This document shows positions 36,104-45,127 of a DNA stretch of 64,000 bases, piece after piece (positions within the stretch are counted from its first letter, which is position 1; every line of letters begins with the position of its first letter). Location of the stretch: assembly GCA_011523705.1 (NCBI GenBank), contig WTGC01000004.1, positions 184,633-248,632 of the forward strand, read 5' to 3'. A program made the position numbers and the translations under genes. The notes below the pieces were generated by a model. The model did not search any database. It was not told the DNA's origin and saw only the letters and a list, made by a program, of their open reading frames with translations. Source of the stretch: Chloroflexota bacterium (lineage in GTDB: Bacteria > Chloroflexota > Anaerolineae > Aggregatilineales > Phototrophicaceae).

Positions 36104-37915
36104 ATGGCAGAAACAGCAAGAAATATCCTCGTACCGGATTATCTGACAGTTCGTGAATTAGCCGAACTGATTGACAGCAGCCCCATTGATGTCATGAAGA
36201 CCTTGATCTCCAATGGCATCATGGCTTCGATCAACCAGCAAATCGACTTTGATACCGCCGCGATCGTCATTGAGGAATTGGGATTCAGCGCCCAATCGGC
36301 CAGCGCGGTTGCCGCCGCCCGCGAAGAAGAAGAGCGCGCCGAGCTGCAAGAAGAAAAATGGAGCGCGATGTATGTCGGCGAAGCCGCCGAAGACCTGAAG
36401 CGCCGGCCGCCCATCATTACGATTCTAGGACATGTTGACCACGGCAAGACGACCTTGCTCGATACGATTCGCAAGACCGCCGTCGCCGAGGGCGAAGCGG
36501 GCGGGATCACGCAGCACATTGGCGCCTATCAAGCGCAGCATGACGGGCACACCCTGACTTTCCTGGATACGCCGGGCCACGAAGCGTTCACGGCGATGCG
36601 CGCTCGCGGCGCCCAAGGCGCGGATATCGCCATTCTGGTGGTCGCCGCCGATGACGGCGTGATGCCAACGACGCGGGAAGCGCTCGACCACGCGCGCGCG
36701 GCCAATGTGCCCCTGGTCGTGGCCATTACAAAAGTGGACCGAAGCAATGCCAACCCGGATTTGGTCAAGCAGCAGCTGGCGGAACTAGACCTGGTGCCCG
36801 ACGACTGGGACGGCTCGACCATAATGGTGCCGGTCAATTCCTTGTCGGGCGAAGGCGTCGAAGATTTGCTTGAAGCTCTGGTCCTCGTCGCCGACGAGAA
36901 CTCGATTGTCGCCAATCCCAAAGGGGTTCTGCGCGGTTCCGTGATCGAAGCCGAAGTCGACAAGAACCGGGGCACGATGGCGACGCTGCTGGTGATGAAT
37001 GGAACGATGAAACGGGGGGACAGCATCGTCGCCGGCGCCTCCCACGGCAGGATCAAAGCTATGTTCGACCATGCCGGCAATCTGGTGAAGCGCGCGACTC
37101 CTTCCATGCCGGTGGCGGTGCTCGGACTCGGCTCTCCGCCGGCGCCGGGCGTCATGTTTGAAGTGACTGCCGACGACAAAACCGCGCGCGGCATCGCCGA
37201 AAGCCGACGCGATCTGGAACGAGCGCGCGAGGTCGGCGAACAAGCGCCGCCGTCGATGACGCTGGAAGATTTCTTGCAGCAATTCCAGGCCGGCGCCGCC
37301 AAAGAACTCTCGATCATTCTCAAGGCGGATGTTCAGGGCTCGATCCAGCCGATCACCGACGAGTTGATCAACATTTCGGAACGCAACGAAGAAGGCATCG
37401 CCGTGCGCGTCCTGCGCCAGGAGGTCGGTCGCATCACCGAATCCGATGTGATGCTGGCCAGCGCATCCAACGCGATCATCTTTGGCTTCAATGTCGGCGC
37501 CGACAACGCGGCACAGGCTTCCGCCGATGTGCAGGGGGTCGAGATACGGCGCTACAACATCATCTACAAGCTGTTTGAAGACATTGAGCTCGCCTTGCAC
37601 GGCATGCTTGAGCCGAAGTTCGTCAATCGGGTCATCGGCGAATCCGAAGTGCTGCAGACATTCAGGATACCGCGCAGCGGCCTCATCGCGGGCAGCATCA
37701 TTCGCCGGGGCGAGGCGCGCCGCAACGCCAAAGCGCGCGTCAGGCGAGGCAACGCGATCATCCACGACAATGTCGGCGTCTCTTCCCTGCGGCGCTTCCA
37801 GGACGACGTTCGCGAGGTGCGCGCCGGCTTCGAATGCGGCATCGGGCTGGATGGCGTCAACGACTTTGAAGAAGGCGATGTCATCGAATTCTATGTGCGC
37901 GAGCGCGTCAGCTGA
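36104..37915 (+). CDS. infB: Translation initiation factor IF-2 with non-canonical G4/G5 motifs
   Basis: At 603 residues this is a short IF-2: one N-terminal helical subdomain (~8-60), the GTPase domain (~100-270), then domains II, III and IV. G1 is GHVDHGKT (109-116), G2 [11 protein letters not shown]3 DTPGH (155-159). G4 reads TKVD (209-212) rather than NKxD, and the G5 site reads NSL (245-247) rather than SAK, although the following GEGV is kept. IF-2 brings fMet-tRNA to the 30S subunit and promotes 70S joining; the rest of the protein is well conserved, including the [11 protein letters not shown] segment of domain IV. GGAGG precedes the ATG. Confidence 0.96.
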   Translation: MAETARNILVPDYLTVRELAELIDSSPIDVMKTLISNGIMASINQQIDFDTAAIVIEELGFSAQSASAVAAAREEEERAELQEEKWSAMYVGEAAEDLKRRPPIITILGHVDHGKTTLLDTIRKTAVAEGEAGGITQHIGAYQAQHDGHTLTFLDTPGHEAFTAMRARGAQGADIAILVVAADDGVMPTTREALDHARAANVPLVVAITKVDRSNANPDLVKQQLAELDLVPDDWDGSTIMVPVNSLSGEGVEDLLEALVLVADENSIVANPKGVLRGSVIEAEVDKNRGTMATLLVMNGTMKRGDSIVAGASHGRIKAMFDHAGNLVKRATPSMPVAVLGLGSPPAPGVMFEVTADDKTARGIAESRRDLERAREVGEQAPPSMTLEDFLQQFQAGAAKELSIILKADVQGSIQPITDELINISERNEEGIAVRVLRQEVGRITESDVMLASASNAIIFGFNVGADNAAQASADVQGVEIRRYNIIYKLFEDIELALHGMLEPKFVNRVIGESEVLQTFRIPRSGLIAGSIIRRGEARRNAKARVRRGNAIIHDNVGVSSLRRFQDDVREVRAGFECGIGLDGVNDFEEGDVIEFYVRERVS

Positions 37916-37924
37916 GGCGGCGGC

Positions 37925-38311
37925 ATGTCCCTGAAGCGCAAACGTATGAGCGAACGGATTCATCAGATTCTGAGCCAGCTGCTGCTGACCGAGATAGCCG
38001 ATCCGCGCCTGCAAGATATCACGGTCACCGAAGTCTCACTCGATCCTGAGCTGATGGTGGCGAAAGTCTACGTCAGCGCCATGGGCGACGAGAACCGGGA
38101 AGGCGAAGTGATGGCTGGCTTGCGGCGGGCTGGCGGCTATCTGCGCCGCGAAGTTGGCCAGCGAGTTCGGCTGCGCCATACGCCGGAGCTCCACTTCAAA
38201 TGGGATAGCACGCTGGCGCAAGCCGATCGCATCAACGCCATCATCTCAAGCCTCGATATCCCAGCCGATGTCCCCGACGATGAGCGCTATGCAGACGACC
38301 CGGCATCCTGA
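37925..38311 (+). CDS. rbfA: 30S ribosome-binding factor A
   Basis: The protein has 128 residues and the KH-fold layout of RbfA: N-terminal helix with RMSERIHQILSQLL, the DPRLQDITVTEVSL strand-turn that is the family mark, and a C-terminal RHTPELHFKWD segment. It assists late 30S subunit maturation near the 16S 5' end and is needed in cold adaptation in E. coli. It starts 9 bp after infB, and its last 32 bases overlap the DHH phosphoesterase gene in another frame. Confidence 0.95.
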   Translation: MSLKRKRMSERIHQILSQLLLTEIADPRLQDITVTEVSLDPELMVAKVYVSAMGDENREGEVMAGLRRAGGYLRREVGQRVRLRHTPELHFKWDSTLAQADRINAIISSLDIPADVPDDERYADDPAS

Positions 38312-39287
38312 GCCCCAGTGGCAGGCTGCAGCTGAAGCCATCGCCCGCGCAAATTCGATTCTGCTCGTCTCGCATATCGCGCCCGATGGCGATGCTGTCG
38401 GCTCGTTATTGGGTTTGGCCGGTCCGCTGCGCAGCATGGGTAAAAGTATTACGGCAGCTATCGACGATGGTGTGCCGGCGGACCTGTTCTTTATTCCCGA
38501 CAGTGACAAGATAGCGCCCCGTGTCGACGCGGGAGAATTCGATCTGCTGATAACGCTCGATTCCAGCGACCTTGAGCGCATCGGCCGCGCCGGCGCCTAT
38601 GGCATGGCGCATAGCAAGCAGGTCATCAATCTCGATCACCACCCGACCAACACGCGATTCGGCGATATCCACTTGATCGCGCCCGAGGCTGTCGCCGCGG
38701 TTGAGATCGTTTATGACTTTCTCGCCTACTTGCGTATAGATATTTCGCCCTCAACCGCCTACGCGCTCTTGACCGGCCTGGTCACCGATACGCAGGGTTT
38801 TCGCATCAGCGCCACCAACAGCCGCACGCTATCAATCGCGCAAGACTTGATGAGCAAAGGCGCTCCCCTTTCGCAAATCATGTCGCATACGCTCAATCGG
38901 CGGACCTACGAAGAAGTCGAACTTTGGAAACTCGCGCTGCCATCGGTTCAGCTGCGAAAAGGCTTGATTTACGCCAGCATCCGACAGTGCGATTTGCGCC
39001 AGGTCGGTTTGGAAAAAGCCGGCGATGGCGGCTTGGTCAGTTATCTCGTGACCGTGGATCAAGCCAAGGTCTCGGTTGTGTTCAAGGAATTGCCGGAGGA
39101 AAAGGTCGAAATCGGATTCCGCGCCAAACCCGGATACGATGTCGCCAGCTTGGCGCTGAAGCTCGGTGGCGGGGGCCACACGTTGGCTTCTGGCTGCACG
39201 ATCGAGGGCAGCTTGAAGCAGGCGCGCGATATCGTGTTGCCTCTGGCGCATCGGGTCGTCGCGGCAGGGGCAGGCACGCGTGAGTGA
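38280..39287 (+). CDS. nrnA: DHH/DHHA1 phosphoesterase, NrnA type
   Basis: The protein has about 335 residues. DHH domain motifs: SHIAPDGDAVGS near residue 31 (metal-binding D-G-D), the TLDSSD strand, and DHH in NLDHHPTN near residue 118. The DHHA1 domain ends with GGGGHTLASG, which binds substrate. NrnA enzymes degrade nano-RNAs of 2-5 nucleotides and dephosphorylate 3'-phosphoadenosine 5'-phosphate (PAP). The latter activity would dispose of the product of the sulfotransferase encoded at 51791-52582, a link by inference only. The start is ATG at 38280 or 38289; both overlap rbfA and neither has a strong ribosome site, suggesting translational coupling. Confidence 0.92.
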   Translation: MSAMQTTRHPEPQWQAAAEAIARANSILLVSHIAPDGDAVGSLLGLAGPLRSMGKSITAAIDDGVPADLFFIPDSDKIAPRVDAGEFDLLITLDSSDLERIGRAGAYGMAHSKQVINLDHHPTNTRFGDIHLIAPEAVAAVEIVYDFLAYLRIDISPSTAYALLTGLVTDTQGFRISATNSRTLSIAQDLMSKGAPLSQIMSHTLNRRTYEEVELWKLALPSVQLRKGLIYASIRQCDLRQVGLEKAGDGGLVSYLVTVDQAKVSVVFKELPEEKVEIGFRAKPGYDVASLALKLGGGGHTLASGCTIEGSLKQARDIVLPLAHRVVAAGAGTRE

Positions 39288-40179
39288 GTGCGCGGCCGCC
39301 GGCTTTCTCAACCTCAATAAACCCCTTGGCCTGACCAGCCATGATATCGTCGCGCGGGTGCGCCGCCACTACCGATCGCTCACCGGCTCCAAGAAAGTGG
39401 GCCACGCCGGCACCTTGGATCCGCTGGCTGACGGCGTCCTGGTCATATGCCTGGGCGCCGCCACAAAGCTCAGCGACTATATCATGCGTGGGCGCAAGGT
39501 CTATCAGGCGCAGATCCTTTTCGGCGCTTCCACCACAACCTACGATGCCGCCGGCGAAATCCTCGAACGCAAATGCGCTGACCAAATCAGTCGCGCCGAT
39601 ATCGAGCGCGCATTGCCCCGATTCATCGGCGATATCAAACAGGCGCCGCCAATGTACAGCGCAGTCAAGGTCCGTGGCAAAAAGCTCTATGAATTGGCGC
39701 GGCAGGGGAAGACGATAGAGCGCGAACCACGCCCGATCACCATACATTCGATCAAGATCCTGTCCTGGCGCAACCCGCTCCTGGAACTCGAGATTGCCTG
39801 CGGCGCCGGGACCTATATCCGCAGCCTGGCTCATGATCTGGGCGCTGAGCTAGGGGTCGGCGGCTATCTCTCCGGCTTGACACGAACCGCCAGCGGCGCC
39901 TTTAAACTTCGCGACAGCCTCCCCCTTGAAGTGATTACTGATTCTGCCGAGTGGCTGCGACACATCGTCTCCCCTTATAACGCGCTGACGGCATACAATC
40001 GGGTGAAACTGGGCGCCGGGGAAATCAATAACCTGCGTCATGGACGTTTCATTCGCCGTCCGCCAGATTCTGCCGACTGCGTCGTATTTGCCTTTGATGC
40101 GGCGAATCAGCTTGTCGCCATACTGGAGCCGCGCGCCGACTTGTGGAAACCGCGCAAGGTATTTGTAAGCGGGTCTTGA
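39280..40179 (+). CDS. truB: tRNA pseudouridine(55) synthase
   Basis: This 299-residue enzyme converts U55 of the tRNA T-loop to pseudouridine. Motif I is GFLNLNKPLGLTSHD, and the catalytic aspartate lies in HAGTLDPLADGVL. The TTTYDAAGEI strand and the GTYIRSLAHDLG motif complete the active site. A C-terminal PUA-like region follows. The start is GTG at 39280, overlapping the previous gene by 8 bases. It is the usual follower of rbfA and nrnA. Confidence 0.96.
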   Translation: MSECAAAGFLNLNKPLGLTSHDIVARVRRHYRSLTGSKKVGHAGTLDPLADGVLVICLGAATKLSDYIMRGRKVYQAQILFGASTTTYDAAGEILERKCADQISRADIERALPRFIGDIKQAPPMYSAVKVRGKKLYELARQGKTIEREPRPITIHSIKILSWRNPLLELEIACGAGTYIRSLAHDLGAELGVGGYLSGLTRTASGAFKLRDSLPLEVITDSAEWLRHIVSPYNALTAYNRVKLGAGEINNLRHGRFIRRPPDSADCVVFAFDAANQLVAILEPRADLWKPRKVFVSGS

Positions 40180-40216
40180 TAAAATGATGGCGAGCAAAAA
40201 GCGCTGAGACCGAGCG

Positions 40217-41155
40217 ATGAAACACCTGCGCGATATAAGGGACGCCAATCTTGATTCCGATTCGCTCGTGACAATCGGCGTCTTTGATGGCGTTCATCTT
40301 GGCCATCAGCAGCTGATTCAAAGCCTCGTCGAAAGCGCGCGCGCCTCGCGACGTAAAGCGATTGTCCTCACGTTTTATCCGCATCCCGACAAAGTTCTGG
40401 ATAAGGTGAAGACGCGCTATTACCTGACGACGCCGCAAAAACGGGCTGAATTGCTGCTCAATCTCGGTGTGGACCTCGTCATCACCCATCCATTTGACGA
40501 CGAAACCCGTCATCTGCCCGCGGCCGACTTCATTGATCTATTGGTTGACTATCTGAGAGTAAAAGAAATTTGGGTCGGCGCTGATTTCGCGCTCGGATTC
40601 CAGCGTGAGGGCGACGTCCGCTTTCTGCGGGCGCAAGGCGAAAGGCGTGGATTCAAAGTCAGGGCGATGGAGCTGATCACCTCCCAAGCCAGCCAGCAGC
40701 TCATTCGCAGCACAACAGTGCGCGATCATATCCGCAAGGGAGACGTGATGGCGGCCGCCGCTTTGCTGGGGCGTGCCTATGCGCTGGAGGGCGTCGTTGT
40801 CGCCGGCGAGCGCCGCGGACGAACGATCGGCGTGCCGACGGCAAATCTCGAGGTCTGGCCCGAGCAGCTCATCCCGGGCAACGGCGTCTACGCCACCTGG
40901 GCGCGGCTCGGCGGCGAGACCTTCGCGGCGGCGACAAATATTGGGCTGAGGCCCACCTTCGACGGCGCTGCAGTGACTGTCGAGGCGCACCTGCTGGATT
41001 TCGACCGCGAAATTTATGGCGAGCGGCTGGAGCTCAGTTTCGAGAAACGACTGCGACCGGAGAGGAAATTCAGCGGATTGGACGCATTGGTGAAGCAGAT
41101 TCAAGCCGACATCGCTGCCGTCCGAAGCAGCTTGCAGCCCGAAAAGCCGACTTAG
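40217..41155 (+). CDS. ribF: Bifunctional riboflavin kinase / FAD synthetase
   Basis: The 312-residue protein makes FMN and then FAD from riboflavin. The N-terminal adenylyltransferase domain has GVFDGVHLGHQQL and the later STTVRDHIRKGD region. The C-terminal flavokinase domain has the GVPTANLE motif (the Thr-Ala-Asn binds the ATP phosphates) and the catalytic Glu in VTVEAHLLDFDRE. It follows truB by 37 bp, the common arrangement. Its stop overlaps that of the convergent era gene by 4 bases (TTAG). Confidence 0.95.
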   Translation: MKHLRDIRDANLDSDSLVTIGVFDGVHLGHQQLIQSLVESARASRRKAIVLTFYPHPDKVLDKVKTRYYLTTPQKRAELLLNLGVDLVITHPFDDETRHLPAADFIDLLVDYLRVKEIWVGADFALGFQREGDVRFLRAQGERRGFKVRAMELITSQASQQLIRSTTVRDHIRKGDVMAAAALLGRAYALEGVVVAGERRGRTIGVPTANLEVWPEQLIPGNGVYATWARLGGETFAAATNIGLRPTFDGAAVTVEAHLLDFDREIYGERLELSFEKRLRPERKFSGLDALVKQIQADIAAVRSSLQPEKPT

Positions 41156-42090
41156 TTTCGCCCGCGCTTGGGCAAGCGATAGCCGATCCGCCGCATAAAC
41201 TCGGCATTGCTGCGCCAATTCTTTTGTACCTTGACGCGCGTCTCCAAATTCACGCGCGCCTCAAGCAATGATTCCAGTGCCACGCGCGATTCGACGCCGA
41301 TCCGCTTGATCATGTCACCACGTTTACCGATGACGATGCCTTTTTGCGAGCCCCGTTCGACGAAGATAGAGGCTTCGATTTGCGCGCTGCGGCGTTTTTC
41401 GCGAAAGCGCGTGATCTCCACCGCCACCGCGTGTGGAATTTCATCGCTGGTGAGCTCGATGATGCGCTCGCGGATGATCTCGGCCGCCAGGAATCTCAGA
41501 TTGGTTTCACTCGCCTGGTCGGCGGGATAATAGCGCGGACCGCGCGGCAGCAGCGGAATCAAACAGCCGATCAATTCGGAGATGCCGCGCCCGTCTTTGG
41601 CGCAAATCGGCAGCGCACTCTCATGCTCGCACTGGGCAAAATGCGCAGTGAATCCGGCGCTGTCTTCAGCCAGGTCGATCTTGTTCAAGGCGAGCGCTCT
41701 GGGCGTCCCGGGAACAATCCGCCCAAAGAGGTCAGCGATGTTTTCATCTTCAGTCGTCGGGGGCGCCGACGCGTCGAGGATCCAAAGAATGACATCGGAA
41801 TCTTTCAAGGCGTCGTGCGCGACCCCGACCATATAGTTGCCCAATACCGATTTTGGTTTGTGTATGCCCGGGGTATCAATGAAGAGGATTTGCGCTTGCT
41901 CACTGGTGTAGATGCCCAATTGACGTTGGCGCGTCGTTTGTGGCTTGGTCGTCACGATGGCGATCTTCTGCCCCAGGATCGCGTTAATCAAGGTGGATTT
42001 GCCGACATTGGGCCGCCCAACCACCGCGACCAGACCCGAGCGATGATCTTCGCCCCAGTCGTCGCTGAAGATCGAATCCAACTCACTCAT
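41152..42090 (-). CDS. era: GTPase Era, 16S rRNA-binding
   Basis: The 312-residue protein has a GTPase domain with G1 GRPNVGKST, G3 DTPG and G4 NKID, then a C-terminal KH domain preceded by the ERGSQKGIVIGKRG strand and ending with the KNWR segment. Era acts in 30S subunit maturation by binding near the 3' end of 16S rRNA. A 10-residue acidic extension precedes the G domain. Its start overlaps the stop of the upstream unknown gene by 8 bases, so it is translated in a minus-strand operon of three genes. Confidence 0.95.
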   Translation of the reverse strand: MSELDSIFSDDWGEDHRSGLVAVVGRPNVGKSTLINAILGQKIAIVTTKPQTTRQRQLGIYTSEQAQILFIDTPGIHKPKSVLGNYMVGVAHDALKDSDVILWILDASAPPTTEDENIADLFGRIVPGTPRALALNKIDLAEDSAGFTAHFAQCEHESALPICAKDGRGISELIGCLIPLLPRGPRYYPADQASETNLRFLAAEIIRERIIELTSDEIPHAVAVEITRFREKRRSAQIEASIFVERGSQKGIVIGKRGDMIKRIGVESRVALESLLEARVNLETRVKVQKNWRSNAEFMRRIGYRLPKRGRN

Positions 42091-42586
42091 TTTGCCGCCA
42101 GGCGTTCAGGCTGACGAAGCGCGGAAGGCGCTGTAGCAGACCTTCGGGATAAGCTGGCGAGGCGTCGGCAATAAGCGCTGAAAGCGCCGCCAGTGGCCGG
42201 TCATCTTGAATGTCACGGTAGACGAAGACATCAAAGGGGTAATCGAAGTCCAGTTGCTTAAGCGCGACCATTTCGTCGCTGCCATCGTTTAGCAAGCCGC
42301 AGACATCGGCGCGCGGATAGAGATGCGCGCTGGTCATGAGGAAATCCCAAGCCTCTTCGCCATTCAGCAGTTCGCCATAATCGGCGACGACTAGATGCGG
42401 CACGATGGACAGATGCGGCTTGCCCAAAAAAGTGATGCCATAACGAATGATCAGTTCGCCGCGAGCGATCGCGCCGCCTTCGGGCAAAACCGCCGGCGAC
42501 AGCAGCGCATGCCCGTCCAGTTCAGTGACGACGCCAGCAACCCGCTCGGCGATGGGCTGATACTGAAGCTCAGATTTTCTCTTCAT
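42083..42586 (-). CDS. Conserved-looking protein of unknown function (167 aa)
   Basis: I do not recognise this 167-residue soluble protein. It is rich in short hydrophobic strands (LIIRYGITFLG, LSIVPHLVVADYG, VFVYRDI) and has acidic helical segments; no signal, TM, metal cluster or nucleotide motif is visible. ATG at 42586 is assumed because the segment upstream overlaps the preceding gene and shows no coding character. It is coupled to era by an 8-base overlap, and a 13-bp gap separates it from the small membrane protein upstream. Stable linkage to era would suggest a translation or division role, but only comparison can tell. Confidence 0.7.
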   Translation of the reverse strand: MKRKSELQYQPIAERVAGVVTELDGHALLSPAVLPEGGAIARGELIIRYGITFLGKPHLSIVPHLVVADYGELLNGEEAWDFLMTSAHLYPRADVCGLLNDGSDEMVALKQLDFDYPFDVFVYRDIQDDRPLAALSALIADASPAYPEGLLQRLPRFVSLNAWRQNE

Positions 42587-42599
42587 GATGAGGGCAAAA

Positions 42600-42881
42600 C
42601 TAGTGATGCTCGGGTTCCGCCGGAACGTTGATATCATCAAATCGTTCAAAGGGGCGCACCCAACCCAGCCAGAAGCCAATGGCGAGGACGAGCAAGAGCA
42701 ATCCAACGATTAGCGCCAAGCCCAGCGAATGCGTGGATTCCGCGCCCAAGCCGGCGCCGTAGATGACGCCGATGCTGGCGCCGAGGATCAGAAGCGTCAT
42801 GCCGGCGCCGCCCACCATCGCCAACCCATATCGCGTCAATCTGCTCGGACCTGCCGTTTCAACGTTCTGTTCTTCTGTCAC
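42600..42881 (-). CDS. Small two-TM membrane protein (93 aa)
   Basis: This protein has two hydrophobic helices: YGLAMVGGAGMTLLILGASIG-like and LGLALIVGLLLLVLAIGFW-like, separated by a short Gly/Ser/Thr loop. The tail is acidic with a final His pair. GTG at 42881 is favoured: GAAGG lies ten bases before it and the predicted transcription start (~42918) lies downstream of the ATGs at 42959 and 42926. Function unknown. It is first in the operon with the unknown soluble gene and era. Confidence 0.65.
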   Translation of the reverse strand: MTEEQNVETAGPSRLTRYGLAMVGGAGMTLLILGASIGVIYGAGLGAESTHSLGLALIVGLLLLVLAIGFWLGWVRPFERFDDINVPAEPEHH

Positions 42882-42924
42882 TCGATTGCTGCCTTCTACA
42901 ATGATACACTCTTGCGCTGGCGTC

Positions 42925-42953
42925 ATTTTGCCTGTGACGCGCATTTTCGTCAA
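42925..42953 (-). promoter_or_regulatory. Promoter of the three-gene era operon
   Basis: Minus-strand TTGACG (42948-42953), 17 bp, CAAAAT (42925-42930). It supports a GTG start at 42881 for the first gene. The divergent histidine-phosphatase gene begins 16 bp beyond the -35. Confidence 0.5.
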
Positions 42954-42968
42954 GTACAAGGGGAATCA

Positions 42969-43571
42969 ATGAGCGCAAGAAGGGTCCTTTTCATCCGGCA
43001 CGGGCAGACCGATTTCAATCTCGAACATCGCTTGCAAGGCGCTCTGCCCGTTCCCTTGAATGACTGCGGGCGTTCGCAGTCGCGAGCGCTGGCTTGCTAT
43101 CTGAAATCCGTGGCGATCGACGCCATCTACACCAGTCCGCGGTCGCGCGCGCTGGAGACGGCAGAGATCATTGGCGCGGTCCTGGGGCAAGATGTCCGCG
43201 AAGACGAGCGCCTGGCTGAGATCGCATTCGGCGATTTTGAGGGTCATACATTTGCCGAGGTCGAATCGCTATTCCCGAAGGCATACCAAAAGTGGGAGAC
43301 GGGATATCGCCCTTATCGCGTCCCGGGTGGCGAGTCTCGTCTTGATGTGCAGCGCCGGATGCAGGCGGCTTGGGATGACATCACCGGCGCAGCCAACATG
43401 GCGACGGTGGCAATCGTCGGGCACAGCTCGGCCATGATGATCCTGTTCGCCTCCATGTTCGCCCAATTGCCCGACAAAGCGATGAAGAATACCTCAATCA
43501 CGACGCTGGACCGCTTCGAGGATATTTGGCGGATAAGCGCCTTTGCCGAGATGCCGCACCTAACTGGCTAG
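42969..43571 (+). CDS. Histidine phosphatase family protein (phosphoglycerate-mutase-like)
   Basis: The 200-residue protein has the catalytic RHGQTDFN motif at ~10-17, in which the histidine is phosphorylated, and the second histidine in IVGHSSAMM near residue 155. The acidic pair AEIAFGDFEGHTFAE fits the proton-donor loop. These enzymes dephosphorylate sugar phosphates, nucleotides or cobalamin precursors; the substrate is not evident. ATG at 42969 has AGGGG before it. A possible -10 (TACAAT, 42897-42902) with a poor -35 lies upstream. It stands alone between the divergent era operon and mdh. Confidence 0.92.
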   Translation: MSARRVLFIRHGQTDFNLEHRLQGALPVPLNDCGRSQSRALACYLKSVAIDAIYTSPRSRALETAEIIGAVLGQDVREDERLAEIAFGDFEGHTFAEVESLFPKAYQKWETGYRPYRVPGGESRLDVQRRMQAAWDDITGAANMATVAIVGHSSAMMILFASMFAQLPDKAMKNTSITTLDRFEDIWRISAFAEMPHLTG

Positions 43572-43584
43572 GCGCGATCGTCAC

Positions 43585-43613
43585 TGAACAAGCTATCGCT
43601 TTTCCAGTATAAT
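43585..43613 (+). promoter_or_regulatory. Sigma-70 promoter of mdh
   Basis: TGAACA (43585-43590), exactly 17 bp, then a perfect TATAAT (43608-43613). The mdh ATG follows 44 bp later. Confidence 0.72.
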
Positions 43614-43656
43614 CCCGCTCGCAAATGCCAAAGCGTACAAGAGAGGAAACGACCGA

Positions 43657-44643
43657 ATGACGCAACCGATTCGTATAGCGGTCACCGGCGGCGCGGGCCA
43701 GATCGCCTACAGCCTGCTCTTTCGCCTCGGCAACGGCGAAGTATTCGGCGCCGGTCAGCCGGTCGTGCTGCAGATTCTGGAAATTCCGCCCGCGATGGAG
43801 GCTTTGCACGGCGTCGTGATGGAATTGGAGGACAGCGCCCAGCCCCTGCTGCAGGATGTGATCATTTCTGACGATCCTAATGTCGCCTTCAAAGACGCCA
43901 ACTGGGCGATCCTGGTCGGTGGCCGGCCGCGCGGACCGGGTATGCAGCGCAGCGACCTGATTGCAGCCAATGGGCCGATTTTCGTCGAGCAGGGCCGCGC
44001 CCTCAACGCGCAGGCCGCCGGCGATATTCGCGTGCTGACGGTCGCCAATCCCTGCAATTCCAACTGCCTGGTCGCCCAAGCCAACGCGCCTGATATCCCG
44101 GCTGAACGCTTCTTCGCCATGACGCGCCTGGACGAAAACCGCGCCAAAGCACAGCTGGCGCAGAAGGCTCGCGCGCAAGTCAGCGCCGTAAAAAAGCTCG
44201 CGATTTGGGGCAACCACAGCAGCACTCAGTTCCCAAACTTTGAGCACGCGCTGATTCATGGGCGGTCGGCCGAAGCCGTCATCGGTGATAGAAGTTGGCT
44301 TGAAGGCGAATTCATGACGACGGTGCAAGAGCGAGGCGCCGCCGTCATCAGCGCGCGCGGTCTAAGCTCAGCCGCCAGCGCCGCCAACGCCGCCCTCGAC
44401 ACCATTCGCAGCCTGCTAAAAGCGACGCCGGAAGGCCATTGGTTCAGCGCCGCCATTCCCAGCGATGGCAATCCCTATGGCGTCGCCAGCGGGCTGAGTT
44501 ACTCGTTCCCCTTGCGCACTGTCGGGGACGGGTCGGTCTCGATTGTCGACGGACTTGAACTCAGCAAATACGCCAAGAACAAAATCAAAGCATCAGAAGC
44601 CGAACTTCTCGCGGAGCGCGAGGCGATTCAAGATTTGCTTTGA
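43657..44643 (+). CDS. mdh: Malate dehydrogenase (NAD-dependent, cytosolic-type)
   Basis: This 328-residue enzyme interconverts malate and oxaloacetate in the citric acid cycle. The NAD-binding loop is [11 protein letters not shown]; the substrate-binding arginine loop is [14 protein letters not shown]; the TRLDENRAK segment and the catalytic His in [13 protein letters not shown] are characteristic of the 'type 2' MDH group shared with eukaryotic cytosolic MDH. GAGAGGAAA precedes the ATG. It is a single-gene unit with its own promoter and terminator. Confidence 0.96.
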   Translation: MTQPIRIAVTGGAGQIAYSLLFRLGNGEVFGAGQPVVLQILEIPPAMEALHGVVMELEDSAQPLLQDVIISDDPNVAFKDANWAILVGGRPRGPGMQRSDLIAANGPIFVEQGRALNAQAAGDIRVLTVANPCNSNCLVAQANAPDIPAERFFAMTRLDENRAKAQLAQKARAQVSAVKKLAIWGNHSSTQFPNFEHALIHGRSAEAVIGDRSWLEGEFMTTVQERGAAVISARGLSSAASAANAALDTIRSLLKATPEGHWFSAAIPSDGNPYGVASGLSYSFPLRTVGDGSVSIVDGLELSKYAKNKIKASEAELLAEREAIQDLL

Positions 44644-44676
44644 GCCGACGAGGGAATAGCGCAGTCACAGGGTAGA

Positions 44677-44707
44677 GATCGCATTGCGCTATGCGATCCT
44701 ATTTTTT
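44677..44707 (+). terminator. Rho-independent terminator of mdh
   Basis: GATCGCAT (44677-44684) and ATGCGATC (44691-44698) form a perfect 8-bp stem with a 6-base loop, followed by CTATTTTTT. It lies 34 bp after the stop. Confidence 0.9.
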
Positions 44708-44735
44708 GCGCCTTTAACATGCTCGTGACCGAGCT

Positions 44736-44981
44736 CTAGTCGAGGTCTTCATTCTTGGATTTCTCGGCGCTGGCTTGCACGAATTCAGATTCCTCCGGCA
44801 CGACGATCGCCATGATCAGGTAGAGAAGCACGCCAGGACCGCCAGCGATGGCGAAGATCACCCAAATCAAGCGCACGAGCGTCGGATCCACGCCAAGATA
44901 ATCGGCGACGCCGCCGCATACACCGGCCAGTTGCCGCTCCTTGCGCGAGCGATAAAGTCGCTTGTTGACCTTGATGTTCAT
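44736..44981 (-). CDS. PspC domain protein
   Basis: The 81-residue protein is essentially one PspC domain: basic start, LYRSRKERQLAGVCGGVADYLGVDPTLVR split by the conserved GGVA turn, one or two TM helices (~35-60), then a short charged tail. PspC domains respond to membrane stress in enteric bacteria; stand-alone copies are common and their role is unclear. GGAGGAG lies 12 bases before the ATG. An AT-rich TATATT (minus strand, 45084-45089) may be its -10. Confidence 0.92.
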   Translation of the reverse strand: MNIKVNKRLYRSRKERQLAGVCGGVADYLGVDPTLVRLIWVIFAIAGGPGVLLYLIMAIVVPEESEFVQASAEKSKNEDLD

Positions 44982-45127
44982 CGTGATAGTTTCTCCTCCC
45001 GGCTAGCGACGCCAGCGATTTTCTCGCTCTCGAAATGGCCCAAATCGCGCCTGCAGATTTCGCGCTGATTGATGCGCCTTCATAATATATACGCTCGGCA
45101 GATTCGCCGGTTGCGGCAGCTTGTCGT

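Noticed and set aside
36785..38014. 409-codon open frame on the minus strand opposite infB
   Set aside because: It is antisense to a clearly conserved gene, lacks a ribosome site and its composition is that of a GC-rich shadow frame.
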